64,000 nt of DNA, from positions 16,587-80,586 of the forward strand of contig NZ_CAKP01000067.1 of the NCBI RefSeq assembly GCF_000297115.1, given 5' to 3'. The DNA is from Caloramator australicus RC3. Lineage in GTDB: Bacteria > Bacillota > Clostridia > Clostridiales > Caloramatoraceae. A program made the translations under genes and the position numbers. The stretch's first letter is position 1; each line of letters opens with the position of its first letter. The notes beneath the pieces were generated by a model. It searched no databases and had not been told where the DNA came from. It worked only from the letters and a program-made list of their open reading frames with translations. Below, one piece after another: positions 1 to 8,950 of this stretch.

Positions 1-115
1 CATGCAGAAGGTTTTTTATACGCAACCTTTGAATACTATTCAATGGCTTATAGTGCTATTATTTTCAGGTATAATTTCTTTGATTTCTAGCCTTTATTGG
101 TATAAAAGAAATTAA
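1..115 (+). CDS. C-terminal end of a membrane protein (cut by window edge)
   Basis: A reading frame open from the window edge ends at TAA 113-115. Its last residues read NTIQWLIVLLFSGIISLISS followed by LYWYKRN: one hydrophobic helix and a short basic aromatic tail, the usual look of a polytopic membrane protein C-terminus. The PLN-xx-QWL pattern before the helix is reminiscent of cation-transporting P-type ATPases, but too little is visible to name the family. A strong terminator follows two bases after the stop, which supports a genuine gene end. Confidence 0.5.
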   Translation, partial: MQKVFYTQPLNTIQWLIVLLFSGIISLISSLYWYKRN

Positions 116-116
116 A

Positions 117-151
117 GGAAGTAAAGACAGCTTTACTTCCTTATTATTTGT
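117..151. terminator. Bidirectional Rho-independent terminator
   Basis: Perfect 10-bp inverted repeat GGAAGTAAAG (117-126) and CTTTACTTCC (131-140) with a 4-nt loop, followed by TTATTATTT on the plus strand. On the minus strand the stem is followed by a T-rich stretch too. It lies between two convergent genes, and the stop codon of the reverse gene sits inside the right arm, so it probably serves both. Confidence 0.85.
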
Positions 152-543
152 TTTTGTTGAAGCTTTTTAAGGTCAAGTCCGATAGGAATTAATTCTTTTT
201 TAGTTGTCATATTTATGACATTCATTATTTCTATAACATCAGAATCTTTCTTTTTGTTCTTTTTAGGTTTTAAACCTTGAATTAAAACTAAATGCCCCTG
301 ATTTACTTGAATAAATTCTGGCTTTTTAAAGAACCTTCTTTTTTTGTATTGGCACTTAACTACAAGTTTGCTTCTTTCAGGTTTTACAACAATATCAACC
401 TTTAGCAAGTGAATAAATCCCAATATTACTTTTTCAGCAACTTTTACACTTAGAACATGTCCGTGAACCTGGGTTAGGCGATCTTTATATTTTTCCCAGT
501 AAGCATCTTGAAGTTTTTGATTTAATTTTTCTTTAAATCCCAT
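133..543 (-). CDS. Conserved-looking basic hypothetical protein, 136 aa
   Basis: I do not recognise a family. The ATG is preceded by AAAGGAG at good spacing. The product is strongly basic, with a lysine-rich central stretch (KPKKNKKKDSD, about residues 93-103), no signal peptide and no membrane helix. The first half has alternating hydrophobic and charged residues like a beta-rich domain (VHGHVLSVKVAEKVILGF). It is transcribed alone, diverging from the hydrogenase operon and ending in a shared terminator. Cytoplasmic; function unknown. Confidence 0.7.
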   Translation of the reverse strand: MGFKEKLNQKLQDAYWEKYKDRLTQVHGHVLSVKVAEKVILGFIHLLKVDIVVKPERSKLVVKCQYKKRRFFKKPEFIQVNQGHLVLIQGLKPKKNKKKDSDVIEIMNVINMTTKKELIPIGLDLKKLQQKQIIRK

Positions 544-676
544 ATTTCATTCTCCTTTATACTAAATTTATTGTAAAAAATTGCTTAAAAAAATCTTAAC
601 ATTATTATATTATAACAATAATTTAGAGTGTAGTCGAGGGGGAATAGATTGTTAATAATTTAATCTGTTAAATCTA

Positions 677-705
677 TTTAAAAAATAAATAAATTGTGTT
701 ATACT
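677..705 (+). promoter_or_regulatory. Putative sigma-A promoter of the hyp-mbh operon
   Basis: TTTAAA (677-682), a 17-nt spacer and TATACT (700-705). It would give a leader of about 85 nt before hypF. The -35 is a 4/6 match in AT-rich DNA, so this is tentative; nothing else in 544-795 looks better. Confidence 0.35.
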
Positions 706-795
706 TATATAAAGCCCAAAATTTAACTAATTTTTCTATCTGTTATATATAAAAATAGATACTGTTATATCAAATAAAATACAGGTGATAAAATT

Positions 796-3039
796 ATGAT
801 ACGAGCTGTAATAAGAGTTAACGGTATTGTTCAGGGTGTTGGTTTTAGACCTTTTATAAATAAGTTAATTCAAAATTTTAATTTAAAAGGTTGGGTTAAA
901 AATACTTCTTTGGGGGTTGAATTAGAGGTTGAAGGTGAAGAAATTTATATTAGAAGTTTTTTAGAGGAAATAATAAATAACCCTCCAAAGTTAGCCTATA
1001 TAGAAGATTTACAATATGAATTTTTTCAAGATTTAAAATATTATAAAGGGTTTGAAATTATAAAAAGCCAAGATAAAGAAGACAAGTTTACCTTTATATC
1101 TCCTGATGTTAGCATTTGTGATGAATGCCTTAGTGAATTATTCGATAAGGAGAATAGAAGATATTTATATCCTTTTATTAATTGCACCAATTGTGGACCA
1201 CGTTTTACAATAATAAAGGATGTTCCCTATGACAGAGATAAAACCACAATGAAAGAGTTCAAGATGTGTCATAAATGTCTAAGTGAATATTTAGATATTG
1301 AGGATAGAAGATACCATGCTCAGCCTAATTGCTGCAGCGATTGTGGACCTAAGGTGTATTTTATAGACAAAAATATGGAAAAATTCGATAAAGGAATAGA
1401 AAAGGCAATAGAATATTTAAAGGATGGTAAAATAATTGCAATTAAAGGCATAGGAGGATTTCATGTAGCCTGTGATGCAAAAAATAAAGAATCATTAGTA
1501 AAATTAAGACAACGTAAAGGTAGGGATGAAAAGCCCTTTGCCCTTATGATGAAGGATATAAATACTGTAGAAAATTATTGCTATTTAGGTAAAGAAGAAA
1601 AAAATATCTTGGAGAGTTATAAGAGGCCTATTGTATTGCTTAAAAAAAGAAATAATCTTTTGGATCATGTGTCAGAAAATAAATGGTTAGGAGTTATGCT
1701 ACCATATTCTCCTTTACATTATATACTTATGCAGGAATTAGACGTGCTTGTAATGACAAGTGGAAATATTCATGATGTTCCAATAGTTTATAAAAATGAA
1801 GATGCTATAAATGAACTTTGGGATATCGTAGATGGGTTTTTGATTCATGAAAGAGATATACATGTAAGGTGTGATGATTCAATCGTAAAGGTATTTGAGG
1901 GCAAGGAATATTTTATTAGAAGATCAAGGGGCTATGTTCCTTTCCCGATAAGATATAATTCAAGAAATAAGATTTTAGCCTGTGGAGCAGAACAGAAGGG
2001 ATCCTTTGCTTTGAGCAAAAATGGTTTTGTCTTTTTGAGTCAGCATATTGGAGAATTAAGAAATATTGAAACCTACAAGCATTATATAGATCAAATTGAA
2101 CATTATAAAAAATTATTTGATATAGATATTGATAGAATTGCCTGTGATATGCATCCTGATTACTTGTCAACACAATATGCGAAGGAGATAAGCAAAAAGC
2201 AAAATATTCCCCTTTATATGGTGCAGCATCACCATGCCCACATGGCATCATGTATGGCGGATAATAAGTTGGAGGGGGAAGTAATAGGTATCATTTGGGA
2301 TGGAACAGGTTATGGGTTAGATGGGAAAATATGGGGTGGAGAGTTTTTGGTTGGTGATTATAAAGAATTTAAAAGGGTAGCTACTATAAGAGACATAGCT
2401 TTACCTGGAGGAGATATGGCTATAAAGGATATTTATAGGATAAAGTATTCTATATTAATGGATGCATTAGGAGAAATTCCAAATGAATTTGCTACAACAG
2501 ATGACCTGCAAGTAATAAATATGATGTTGAATAAAAATTTCAACACAGTTAAAGCCAGCAGCATAGGCAGGTTGTTTGACGGCGTTGCAAGCATTCTTGG
2601 TATTAAAGATAGGGTATCCTATGAAGGTCAAGCAGCGGTTTTATTAGAGTCAAAGGCTTTGGAAAATGATTTGTTTTATAAATATGAAATTTACAATGAT
2701 GAAATATTAAAAATAGATTGGAGGCCTATTATAAGAGATATAGTAAATGATGTTACTTTAGGTAAGAATGTAGATATTATTACAGCTGCATTTATGAATA
2801 CTTTAGTAAATTCAGCTGTTGAAATAGTTTTAAGGCTAAAGGATATTTATAAGATAGACAGAGTTGTTATTTCTGGTGGAGTTTTTCAAAATATTTATCT
2901 ACTAAGTAAATTAGTTCAGATTCTTAGAAACAATAATTTTAAAGTATATTATCATAATAGGGTTTCCACTAATGATGAAGGAATAGCATTAGGACAATTA
3001 GCTGTTGCAGAAAAAGGGGGAGGAATATTATGTGTTTAG
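796..3039 (+). CDS. hypF: Carbamoyltransferase HypF
   Basis: HypF uses carbamoyl phosphate and ATP to carbamoylate the C-terminal cysteine of HypE, the first step in making the CN ligands of the [NiFe] site. The 747-aa length is normal. Domains in order: acylphosphatase (1-90, VQGVGFRPF with the catalytic Arg), two zinc fingers (C108/C111/C130/C133 and C158/C161/C180/C183), a YrdC-like nucleotide-binding domain (about 200-390), and a Kae1/TobZ-like carbamoyltransferase domain with HHHAH near residue 480. ATG 796 follows AGGTG. It opens the operon and overlaps hypC by 10 bases. No key residue is missing. Confidence 0.97.
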   Translation: MIRAVIRVNGIVQGVGFRPFINKLIQNFNLKGWVKNTSLGVELEVEGEEIYIRSFLEEIINNPPKLAYIEDLQYEFFQDLKYYKGFEIIKSQDKEDKFTFISPDVSICDECLSELFDKENRRYLYPFINCTNCGPRFTIIKDVPYDRDKTTMKEFKMCHKCLSEYLDIEDRRYHAQPNCCSDCGPKVYFIDKNMEKFDKGIEKAIEYLKDGKIIAIKGIGGFHVACDAKNKESLVKLRQRKGRDEKPFALMMKDINTVENYCYLGKEEKNILESYKRPIVLLKKRNNLLDHVSENKWLGVMLPYSPLHYILMQELDVLVMTSGNIHDVPIVYKNEDAINELWDIVDGFLIHERDIHVRCDDSIVKVFEGKEYFIRRSRGYVPFPIRYNSRNKILACGAEQKGSFALSKNGFVFLSQHIGELRNIETYKHYIDQIEHYKKLFDIDIDRIACDMHPDYLSTQYAKEISKKQNIPLYMVQHHHAHMASCMADNKLEGEVIGIIWDGTGYGLDGKIWGGEFLVGDYKEFKRVATIRDIALPGGDMAIKDIYRIKYSILMDALGEIPNEFATTDDLQVINMMLNKNFNTVKASSIGRLFDGVASILGIKDRVSYEGQAAVLLESKALENDLFYKYEIYNDEILKIDWRPIIRDIVNDVTLGKNVDIITAAFMNTLVNSAVEIVLRLKDIYKIDRVVISGGVFQNIYLLSKLVQILRNNNFKVYYHNRVSTNDEGIALGQLAVAEKGGGILCV

Positions 3040-3263
3040 CAGTTCCTTTAAAGGTAATAGAAATTGATGGCAACGATGCTGTAGCAGAGCTAGATGGTAT
3101 TAAGATGAAGATCAGAGTAGATTTTGTCAAAGATATAAAAATTGGTGATTATGTATATGTTCATGCTGGTTTTGCAATAAACAAACTTGATGAAAAGCTT
3201 GCAAAGGAAAATTTAGAATTATTTAGGGAGGTTGCCAATGCAGCTAAAAATAAATCCAAGTGA
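3030..3263 (+). CDS. hypC: Hydrogenase maturation chaperone HypC
   Basis: A 77-aa HypC/HybG chaperone. It starts with the diagnostic MCLAVP, whose Cys2 binds the Fe(CN)2CO precursor and the apo large subunit. It works with HypD and HypE in the cytoplasm and delivers the iron fragment to the hydrogenase large subunit, most likely MbhL in the same operon. The start lies inside the end of hypF with GGGGGAGG just upstream, and the 3' end overlaps hypD, so translation is coupled on both sides. Confidence 0.96.
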   Translation: MCLAVPLKVIEIDGNDAVAELDGIKMKIRVDFVKDIKIGDYVYVHAGFAINKLDEKLAKENLELFREVANAAKNKSK

Positions 3264-4320
3264 GGTAAAGGACATTGTAGAGTTTATAAAAAACTATGAT
3301 AAAAGGAAAATAAAAATAATGGAAGTATGTGGAACACATACCATGTCTATTGCTAAAAGTGGCATAAAAACGATACTTCCAGAAAATATAAAATTAATTT
3401 CTGGGCCAGGGTGTCCGGTTTGTGTCACAGCAATTAATAGAATTGATGAAATTTTAACTCTATCCCAAAATCCTAAAGTTTTGATAGCTACTTTTGGTGA
3501 TATGCTTAAAGTTCCAGGAAGTCGTCAGGGATTTAATTTGGCTACATTAAAGTCTATGGGGGCTAAAGTAGAAGTTGTTTATTCTGCAATGGATGCAATT
3601 TCAATAGCAGAAAATAATCCTGATTTTGAGGTTGTTTTTTTGGGAATCGGCTTTGAAACAACGGCTCCAGGAACGGCTGTTGCAATAAAAGAAGCAAAGG
3701 AAAGGAATATTAAAAATTTTTCGGTTTTTTCTATGCATAAATTTGTAGAACCAGCATTGAGGGCCTTATTAGATTCAAAGGAGATCGAAATCGACGCATT
3801 TATTTGTCCAGGACATGTATCAACTATTCTTGGAATAAAGGGATTTAGATTTTTAGCTGATGACTACAAAAAGCCCTCTGTAATATCAGGTTTCGAACCG
3901 GAAGATATTTTAACAGCAATATATAAAATAATTATGCAGTTTGAAAAAAATATTGCTATCATTGAAAATGAATATATGCGAATTGTAACCTTAGAGGGAA
4001 ATGAATTTGCTCAAAGAATAATGGAGGATGTTTTTGAACCTGTTGATGATATTTGGAGAGGTATAGGAATCATTCCTAAGAGTGGTATGGGAATTAAGGA
4101 TACTTATTGTGATTTTGATACGGTTAAAAGGTTTGATATAAAATTAGATTTTAAAGATAAATTAACAATTTGTAAATGTGGTGATATAATAAAAGGGAAG
4201 ATAGAACCTAAGGAGTGTTCATTGTTTGCTAAATTATGTTCACCTGAAAATCCAATAGGTCCATGTATGGTTTCAAGTGAGGGGGCCTGTGCGGCATATT
4301 ATAAGTATTTAAGATTCTGA
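3238..4320 (+). CDS. hypD: Fe-S scaffold HypD
   Basis: HypD is the redox-active scaffold on which Fe(CN)2CO is assembled with HypC and HypE. Visible motifs: C31-GTH, GPGCPVCV with C59 and C62, and a C-terminal cysteine set in KCGDI..ECSLFAKLCSPENPIGPC for the [4Fe-4S] cluster. I choose ATG 3238 because AGGGAGG (3224-3230) stands 7 nt before it; the in-frame TTG 3232 would touch the RBS. This gives 360 aa, normal for the family. It overlaps hypC by 26 bases. Confidence 0.96.
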   Translation: MQLKINPSEVKDIVEFIKNYDKRKIKIMEVCGTHTMSIAKSGIKTILPENIKLISGPGCPVCVTAINRIDEILTLSQNPKVLIATFGDMLKVPGSRQGFNLATLKSMGAKVEVVYSAMDAISIAENNPDFEVVFLGIGFETTAPGTAVAIKEAKERNIKNFSVFSMHKFVEPALRALLDSKEIEIDAFICPGHVSTILGIKGFRFLADDYKKPSVISGFEPEDILTAIYKIIMQFEKNIAIIENEYMRIVTLEGNEFAQRIMEDVFEPVDDIWRGIGIIPKSGMGIKDTYCDFDTVKRFDIKLDFKDKLTICKCGDIIKGKIEPKECSLFAKLCSPENPIGPCMVSSEGACAAYYKYLRF

Positions 4321-4329
4321 GGTGAAATT

Positions 4330-5331
4330 ATGGAAGAAATAATTACTTTAGACTATGGAAGCGGTGGAAAGAAAACTTCAAGTTTAATAGAAGAAATTCT
4401 TTTACCTAAATTTGATAACAGCAAGTTAAATGAATTAATGGATGGAGCAGTTCTAAAAAGTAAAGGAAGAATTGCATTCTCAACTGATAGCTTTGTTGTT
4501 TCACCTTATTTTTTTCCTGGAGGAGATATAGGCAAATTAGCAGTTTGTGGGACTGTTAATGACCTTTTAATGTGTGGTGCAATCCCTAGGTATCTAAGTT
4601 TGAGCTTCATTATAGAGGAAGGATTCAAAATTGAGCACCTAAAAAAAATAGTAAATTCGATTAGCGAAACCGCAAAAGAATGTGGTATTGAGATAGTAAC
4701 AGGAGATACAAAGGTTGTGGAAAAGGGAAAGGGAGATGGCATATATATAAATACTTCAGGTATAGGTTTTATGGAAATAGAAGGGTATGCTAAGGCAAGG
4801 ATTAATGATGGAGATGTAGTTATAGTTACGGGAAATGTTGGGGATCATGGAGTTGCAGTTATGTCAGCAAGAAATGGCTTCTTTTTGGATACGGATCTTA
4901 AATCGGATTGTATGCCCCTAACTAATTTAGCAAAAACTATTTTTAAGTATGGTAGAGAAGTTAAAATAATGAGGGATCCTACACGAGGGGGATTAGCTAC
5001 TACATTAAATGAGTTTGTTGAGGGGACTGAATTTTCTATTGAACTTATAGAAAAAGATGTTCCAATTGCACAAAATGTATTTACTGCTTGTGAAATACTT
5101 GGAATTGATCCATTATACAGTGCAAATGAAGGAAAGATAGTTTTGATAGCGTCAAAAGATATAGCAGAAGATTTAGTAAAGGATATTAAAAATCTACCTG
5201 AGGGTAAAAATGCAGCTATTATAGGAAAAGTAACCTCAAACCATAAAGGTTTAGTTGTGTTAAAAACTCCAATCGGAGGTTCAAGAATATTAAATAAGTT
5301 AACTGGGGCACAGCTTCCCAGGATATGTTAA
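4330..5331 (+). CDS. hypE: Carbamoyl-phosphate-derived CN donor HypE
   Basis: HypE (333 aa, PurM-like fold) dehydrates the thiocarboxamide on its C-terminal cysteine to thiocyanate with ATP and transfers CN to iron on HypCD. The protein ends exactly in PRIC, with C333 the modified residue. GDTKVV and the glycine-rich LDYGSGG N-terminus match the ATP site. RBS GAGGTG precedes ATG 4330. It lies between hypD and the first hydrogenase subunit gene. Confidence 0.96.
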   Translation: MEEIITLDYGSGGKKTSSLIEEILLPKFDNSKLNELMDGAVLKSKGRIAFSTDSFVVSPYFFPGGDIGKLAVCGTVNDLLMCGAIPRYLSLSFIIEEGFKIEHLKKIVNSISETAKECGIEIVTGDTKVVEKGKGDGIYINTSGIGFMEIEGYAKARINDGDVVIVTGNVGDHGVAVMSARNGFFLDTDLKSDCMPLTNLAKTIFKYGREVKIMRDPTRGGLATTLNEFVEGTEFSIELIEKDVPIAQNVFTACEILGIDPLYSANEGKIVLIASKDIAEDLVKDIKNLPEGKNAAIIGKVTSNHKGLVVLKTPIGGSRILNKLTGAQLPRIC

Positions 5332-5345
5332 ATGGAGGTGATTTA

Positions 5346-5735
5346 ATGCAAAATTTTAAGTCAATTGAAATTAAGAAGGAAGAAATAGTTCCTATTGCAG
5401 AAAAGATGAGTGGTGAAGGAAGAAGACTTGTTATGATCCACGGATATGTGGATAAGGAGGGGCAAAAAATAGTGAGTTACCATTATGAAGTTGGTGATAC
5501 TATTGAAGCCTATACGGTTAAAGGAGAAGATGTTTTACCTACAATATCGCATATTTATGATGTTTCAGCCTCATGGCCAGAAGAAGAACTTCATGAACTT
5601 ATTGGAGTTAACTTTGAAGGTTTAAATATGAAGGGCAGGCTTTTCCTTCCAGATACGATGTTTGAAGGAAAGGGTCAGATACTTGTTACTCCATTAAATG
5701 AACTAGTGAAAAAAACTCAAGGAATAAAGGAGTGA
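5346..5735 (+). CDS. mbhK: Hydrogenase subunit, NuoC/30 kDa type (MbhK-like)
   Basis: A 129-aa protein similar to the NuoC/30-kDa module of complex I and to MbhK/EchD. The signature is around WPEEELHELIGVNFEGLN followed by GRLFLP. It should sit in the hydrophilic arm against the large subunit. ATG 5346 has GGAGGTG 6 nt upstream; the earlier in-frame ATG 5325 lies inside hypE and lacks an RBS. mbhL follows after 4 bases. Confidence 0.85.
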   Translation: MQNFKSIEIKKEEIVPIAEKMSGEGRRLVMIHGYVDKEGQKIVSYHYEVGDTIEAYTVKGEDVLPTISHIYDVSASWPEEELHELIGVNFEGLNMKGRLFLPDTMFEGKGQILVTPLNELVKKTQGIKE

Positions 5736-5739
5736 TTAG

Positions 5740-6822
5740 ATGAGTTACGTAATTCCAATTGGACCATATCATCCTTCTTTAGAAGAACCCATACATGCTA
5801 AACTTTATACTGAAGGTGAAATAATAAAGGATGCTGAAGTTTTTATAGGCTATAATCATAGAGGTATAGAAAAATTAGCTCAAGAAAAGAATTTTATCCA
5901 AACATTAGTTTTAGTAGAAAGGGTTTGTGGTATTTGTTCTCACTCTCATCCCTTTGCATATGCTCAAGCTATAGAAAAGATTGCCAATATGGAGGTTCCT
6001 AAAAGGGGACAATATATAAGAGTTATAATGGCTGAACTTGAAAGACTTCACTCCCATTATCTTTGGCTGGGTATAGCTGCCCATTTAGTTGGATATGATA
6101 GTTTATTCATGCATATTTGGAATGTAAGGGAAAAGATAATGGATATTTTAGAGGCTATATCTGGCAATAGAGTTAACTATGGTATGATAATTATAGGAGG
6201 TTCAAGAAGGGATATTAGTGATGATTTAAGAAGAAATATATTGCAGATTTTAGATGAATTTAAAGCGGAACACGAAAAAATAAAGGAAATTGTTCTTAAC
6301 GATAAAACTTTAGCCATGAGAACAAAGGGAGTAGGTGTTTTACCAAAGGATATAGCTATAAAAATGGGAACAATTGGTCCCCATGCAAGGGCTTCTGGAG
6401 TTAAGGTAGACGTTAGAAAGGATGCTCCATATTCATCTTATGAAGATTTTGAATTCGATGTTCCTGTAGTTGAAGATGGAGACGTTTTTGCAAGGATATT
6501 AATAAGGGCATTAGAAGTTGATGAAAGTATAAAGATTATAAAGCAAGCATTAGAAAACCTACCTGAAGGACCAATTAATTTAGGAATGAAGATCCCTAAA
6601 GTTCCTGCTGGGGAGTTTACACAAAGGGTTGAAGCTCCAAGAGGTCAAGTAATATATTATGTTGTTACAGATGGAGGACAAACAAATTATAGAGTAAGTA
6701 TACATGTTCCGACCTTTAAAACAGCACCTACAGTTCCTTATATGCTAAGGAATAATACCGTTGCAGATGCAGGACTTATTATTGCAAGTATAGACCCTTG
6801 TTTCTCATGCTTAGATAGGTAG
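5740..6822 (+). CDS. mbhL: [NiFe]-hydrogenase large subunit, group 4 (MbhL/EchE-like)
   Basis: Catalytic subunit carrying the Ni-Fe site, 360 aa. The four ligand cysteines are visible: RVCGIC (C63, C66) and DPCFSC (C354, C357). The sequence ends at SCLDR, directly where maturation proteases normally cut, so no C-terminal extension needs removal and no protease gene is in the cluster. The short length and lack of extra N-terminal domains are typical of energy-converting group 4 enzymes. Start ATG 5740 after AAGGAG. It faces the cytoplasm as part of the peripheral arm with MbhJ, K and N. Confidence 0.95.
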   Translation: MSYVIPIGPYHPSLEEPIHAKLYTEGEIIKDAEVFIGYNHRGIEKLAQEKNFIQTLVLVERVCGICSHSHPFAYAQAIEKIANMEVPKRGQYIRVIMAELERLHSHYLWLGIAAHLVGYDSLFMHIWNVREKIMDILEAISGNRVNYGMIIIGGSRRDISDDLRRNILQILDEFKAEHEKIKEIVLNDKTLAMRTKGVGVLPKDIAIKMGTIGPHARASGVKVDVRKDAPYSSYEDFEFDVPVVEDGDVFARILIRALEVDESIKIIKQALENLPEGPINLGMKIPKVPAGEFTQRVEAPRGQVIYYVVTDGGQTNYRVSIHVPTFKTAPTVPYMLRNNTVADAGLIIASIDPCFSCLDR

Positions 6823-6829
6823 TGATATT

Positions 6830-7171
6830 ATGCACGAGTTAGCTATAACTGAAGGAATAATCAAAATTGCAAAGGAAGTAGCAGAAAAAAATAATGCCAA
6901 AAGGGTATTAAATATAAAGGTAAAATGCGGGGACTTCTCGGGGGTTATTCCTTCTTTAATTCAGGAGTATTTTGATATTGTTTCTAAAGGAACTATAGTT
7001 GAAGGTGCTAAACTTCTTATAGATAGAGTTCCTATTAAAATTATATGCTCAGAATGCAATAATGAAAGTGAGATAAAAAGAAGCGATATACGATGTCCAA
7101 AATGCGGTGGGTATAGATATAGGATTATTAGTGGTAAAGAATTTTACGTAGAAGCATTGGAGGTGGAATAG
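6830..7171 (+). CDS. hypA: Nickel insertion protein HypA
   Basis: 113-aa nickel metallochaperone. MHELAIT gives the N-terminal nickel site (Met1, His2, Glu3), and a zinc site is formed by C73/C76 and C89/C92 (CSEC..CPKC). With HypB it loads nickel into the large subunit encoded immediately upstream. It starts 7 bases after mbhL and its stop overlaps the hypB GTG start by one base. Confidence 0.95.
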   Translation: MHELAITEGIIKIAKEVAEKNNAKRVLNIKVKCGDFSGVIPSLIQEYFDIVSKGTIVEGAKLLIDRVPIKIICSECNNESEIKRSDIRCPKCGGYRYRIISGKEFYVEALEVE

Positions 7172-7830
7172 TGGAAATTAAAGTAGTAAAACAGATAATG
7201 GAATGGAATGAGGATTGCAGCAATGAAGTAAAAAAGGAATTAGACGAAAAAAAGGTTTTTATGATAAATATAATGGGATCTCCTGGTGCAGGAAAAACAA
7301 GTGTAATTGTTGAATTAATAAAAGAGCTTTCTAAAGATTATAAGCTCGCTGTTATTGAAGGAGATATAACTGGACAAATTGATGCTGAGAGAATTAGTCA
7401 GATGGGGATTCCAGTGGTTCAGCTTAATACAGATGGAGCTTGCCATATTGAGGCTATGTCCATAAAAAATATATTAAATTATTTTAATTTAAATGATATC
7501 GATGTATTATTAATTGAGAATATAGGTAATTTGGTATGTCCTGCTGAATTTAATTTGGGAGAGGACCTAAAAGTAGCAATTTTAAGTATTCCAGAGGGAG
7601 ATGACAAAGTTCAAAAGTATCCATTGATGTTTTCAGTTGCAAATATTCTTTTGTTAAACAAATACGACATGAAGGAATTTTTCGAATTTGACTATGAAAA
7701 GGTATCCATGTATGCAAAAGGTTTAAATCCTAATCTTGAAATATATAGATTTTCTTCAAAAAAAGAATTTGATAACAAAGACCTATTTGCATCATTAAGA
7801 AGAAAAATAAAAGATAAATTAAATAAATAA
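7171..7830 (+). CDS. hypB: Nickel-insertion GTPase HypB
   Basis: 219-aa SIMIBI-class GTPase that releases nickel to the hydrogenase. Visible: P-loop GSPGAGKTS (36-44), the GDITGQIDAERI switch region, C91-H92 and C123 of the dimer-interface metal site, and LLNKYD as the NKxD guanine motif. There is no His-rich or CxxCGC N-terminal nickel store. GTG start at 7171 with GGAGGTGG ahead, overlapping the hypA stop. The maturation genes are embedded between mbhL and mbhA. Confidence 0.95.
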   Translation: MEIKVVKQIMEWNEDCSNEVKKELDEKKVFMINIMGSPGAGKTSVIVELIKELSKDYKLAVIEGDITGQIDAERISQMGIPVVQLNTDGACHIEAMSIKNILNYFNLNDIDVLLIENIGNLVCPAEFNLGEDLKVAILSIPEGDDKVQKYPLMFSVANILLLNKYDMKEFFEFDYEKVSMYAKGLNPNLEIYRFSSKKEFDNKDLFASLRRKIKDKLNK

Positions 7831-7839
7831 GGGGGGATA

Positions 7840-8361
7840 ATGATGAAAAATAAACCAGCTGCTGTTATTGCAACGTTTATATTATGCTTTCTAGTATGGA
7901 TATTATTTACATTAACCTTTACAGCACAGGAATTAATAGCAGGTGCTATAGTCTCATTACTAGTTGCATTATTTACATCAAGTTACTTTATCCATGAAGA
8001 TGCATTCCATTTATTAAAACCAAATGTGTTTATCAATTTCATAATTTATGTATTATTTATATTTCCAGTAGAACTTTGGAAGGCGAATGTAGATGTTGCA
8101 AAAAGAGCATTAAGTCCAAAACTTCCAATTAATCCTGGTATTGTTAAAGTTCCAGTTGACTTAAAATCCGAATATGGACTTGCTATGCTTGCAAATTCGA
8201 TTACCTTAACACCGGGAACAATAACAATGGAAATAGTAGAAGAAAATGGACAGAATTATTACTATATCCATTGGATTGATGTTGCAAGTAAGAATAGCAA
8301 AGAAGCTGGTGATATGATTAAAGGAAAATTAGAAAACTGGATAAGGAGGATTTGGAAGTGA
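7840..8361 (+). CDS. mbhA: MrpE-like antiporter subunit (MbhA)
   Basis: 173-aa MrpE/MnhE family membrane protein with two or three N-terminal helices and a soluble C-terminal domain. Typical family features are LTPGTITMEI and the YYIHWIDV segment. In Mbh complexes it is MbhA, part of the Na+/H+ antiporter half of the membrane arm. Start ATG 7840 (or ATG 7843) after GGGGGGAT. Its stop overlaps the start of the next gene. Confidence 0.88.
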   Translation: MMKNKPAAVIATFILCFLVWILFTLTFTAQELIAGAIVSLLVALFTSSYFIHEDAFHLLKPNVFINFIIYVLFIFPVELWKANVDVAKRALSPKLPINPGIVKVPVDLKSEYGLAMLANSITLTPGTITMEIVEENGQNYYYIHWIDVASKNSKEAGDMIKGKLENWIRRIWK

Positions 8362-8612
8362 TAGAGTTTGTTTATGTTGGGATATTTTATGTTATACTAG
8401 CATTAATGCTTTTATATAGGGTTTTAAAAGGACCTAGTGTTGTAGATCGAGCTGTTGCAGCTGATAGCATTGATATTTTAACTGCCATTGCTTTAATTGT
8501 TTTTTCGATTTATAGCAATAGAAGCATTTATCTTGATATTGCGCTTGTTTTAGCAATTTTAGGTTTCTTGGGGACTGTCCTTATAGCAAGATATTTGGAG
8601 GGAAGACTATGA
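8358..8612 (+). CDS. mbhB: MrpF-like antiporter subunit (MbhB)
   Basis: 84-aa MrpF/MnhF family protein with three predicted helices. RVLKGPSVVDRAVAADSI is the conserved family segment. I choose GTG 8358, since AGGAGG (8344-8349) stands 8 nt upstream; the in-frame TTG 8352 is too close. It overlaps mbhA by 4 bases and mbhC by 4 bases. Confidence 0.87.
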   Translation: MIEFVYVGIFYVILALMLLYRVLKGPSVVDRAVAADSIDILTAIALIVFSIYSNRSIYLDIALVLAILGFLGTVLIARYLEGRL

Positions 8613-8950
8613 TAGTTAGGATAATAATTGATTTGTTTTTAATATTAGGTTGCTTTTTTGCTTTTGCAGGAGCAGTTGGTCTTCTTAGAATGCCAGATTC
8701 CTTTACTAGGATGCAATCAAGTACTAACATTGCAACCTTTGGAGTTCTTTGGACGGTTTTAGGTGTAGCTGTATATGCCTTTTCAAATCAAAATTTTGTT
8801 TTTGGAATCAAAACGGTCATGATAGGAATTTTTATAGTTCTTACGAGTGCAGTTGCGGGACATGCCATTCTAAAGGGAGGATATAAACATGGCATAAGAC
8901 CGGAGAATTTAGTGGTTGATGAGTATAGGAGGGATAATCCTAATGAATAG
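8609..8950 (+). CDS. mbhC: MrpG-like antiporter subunit (MbhC)
   Basis: 113-aa MrpG/MnhG family membrane protein with three helices. FAFAGAVGLLRMPDSFTRMQSS is split by the characteristic GLLRMPD motif. It belongs to the small-subunit group MrpEFG of the ion-translocating module. Start ATG 8609 after TTGGAGGG, inside the end of mbhB; its own end overlaps mbhD. Confidence 0.9.
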   Translation: MIVRIIIDLFLILGCFFAFAGAVGLLRMPDSFTRMQSSTNIATFGVLWTVLGVAVYAFSNQNFVFGIKTVMIGIFIVLTSAVAGHAILKGGYKHGIRPENLVVDEYRRDNPNE

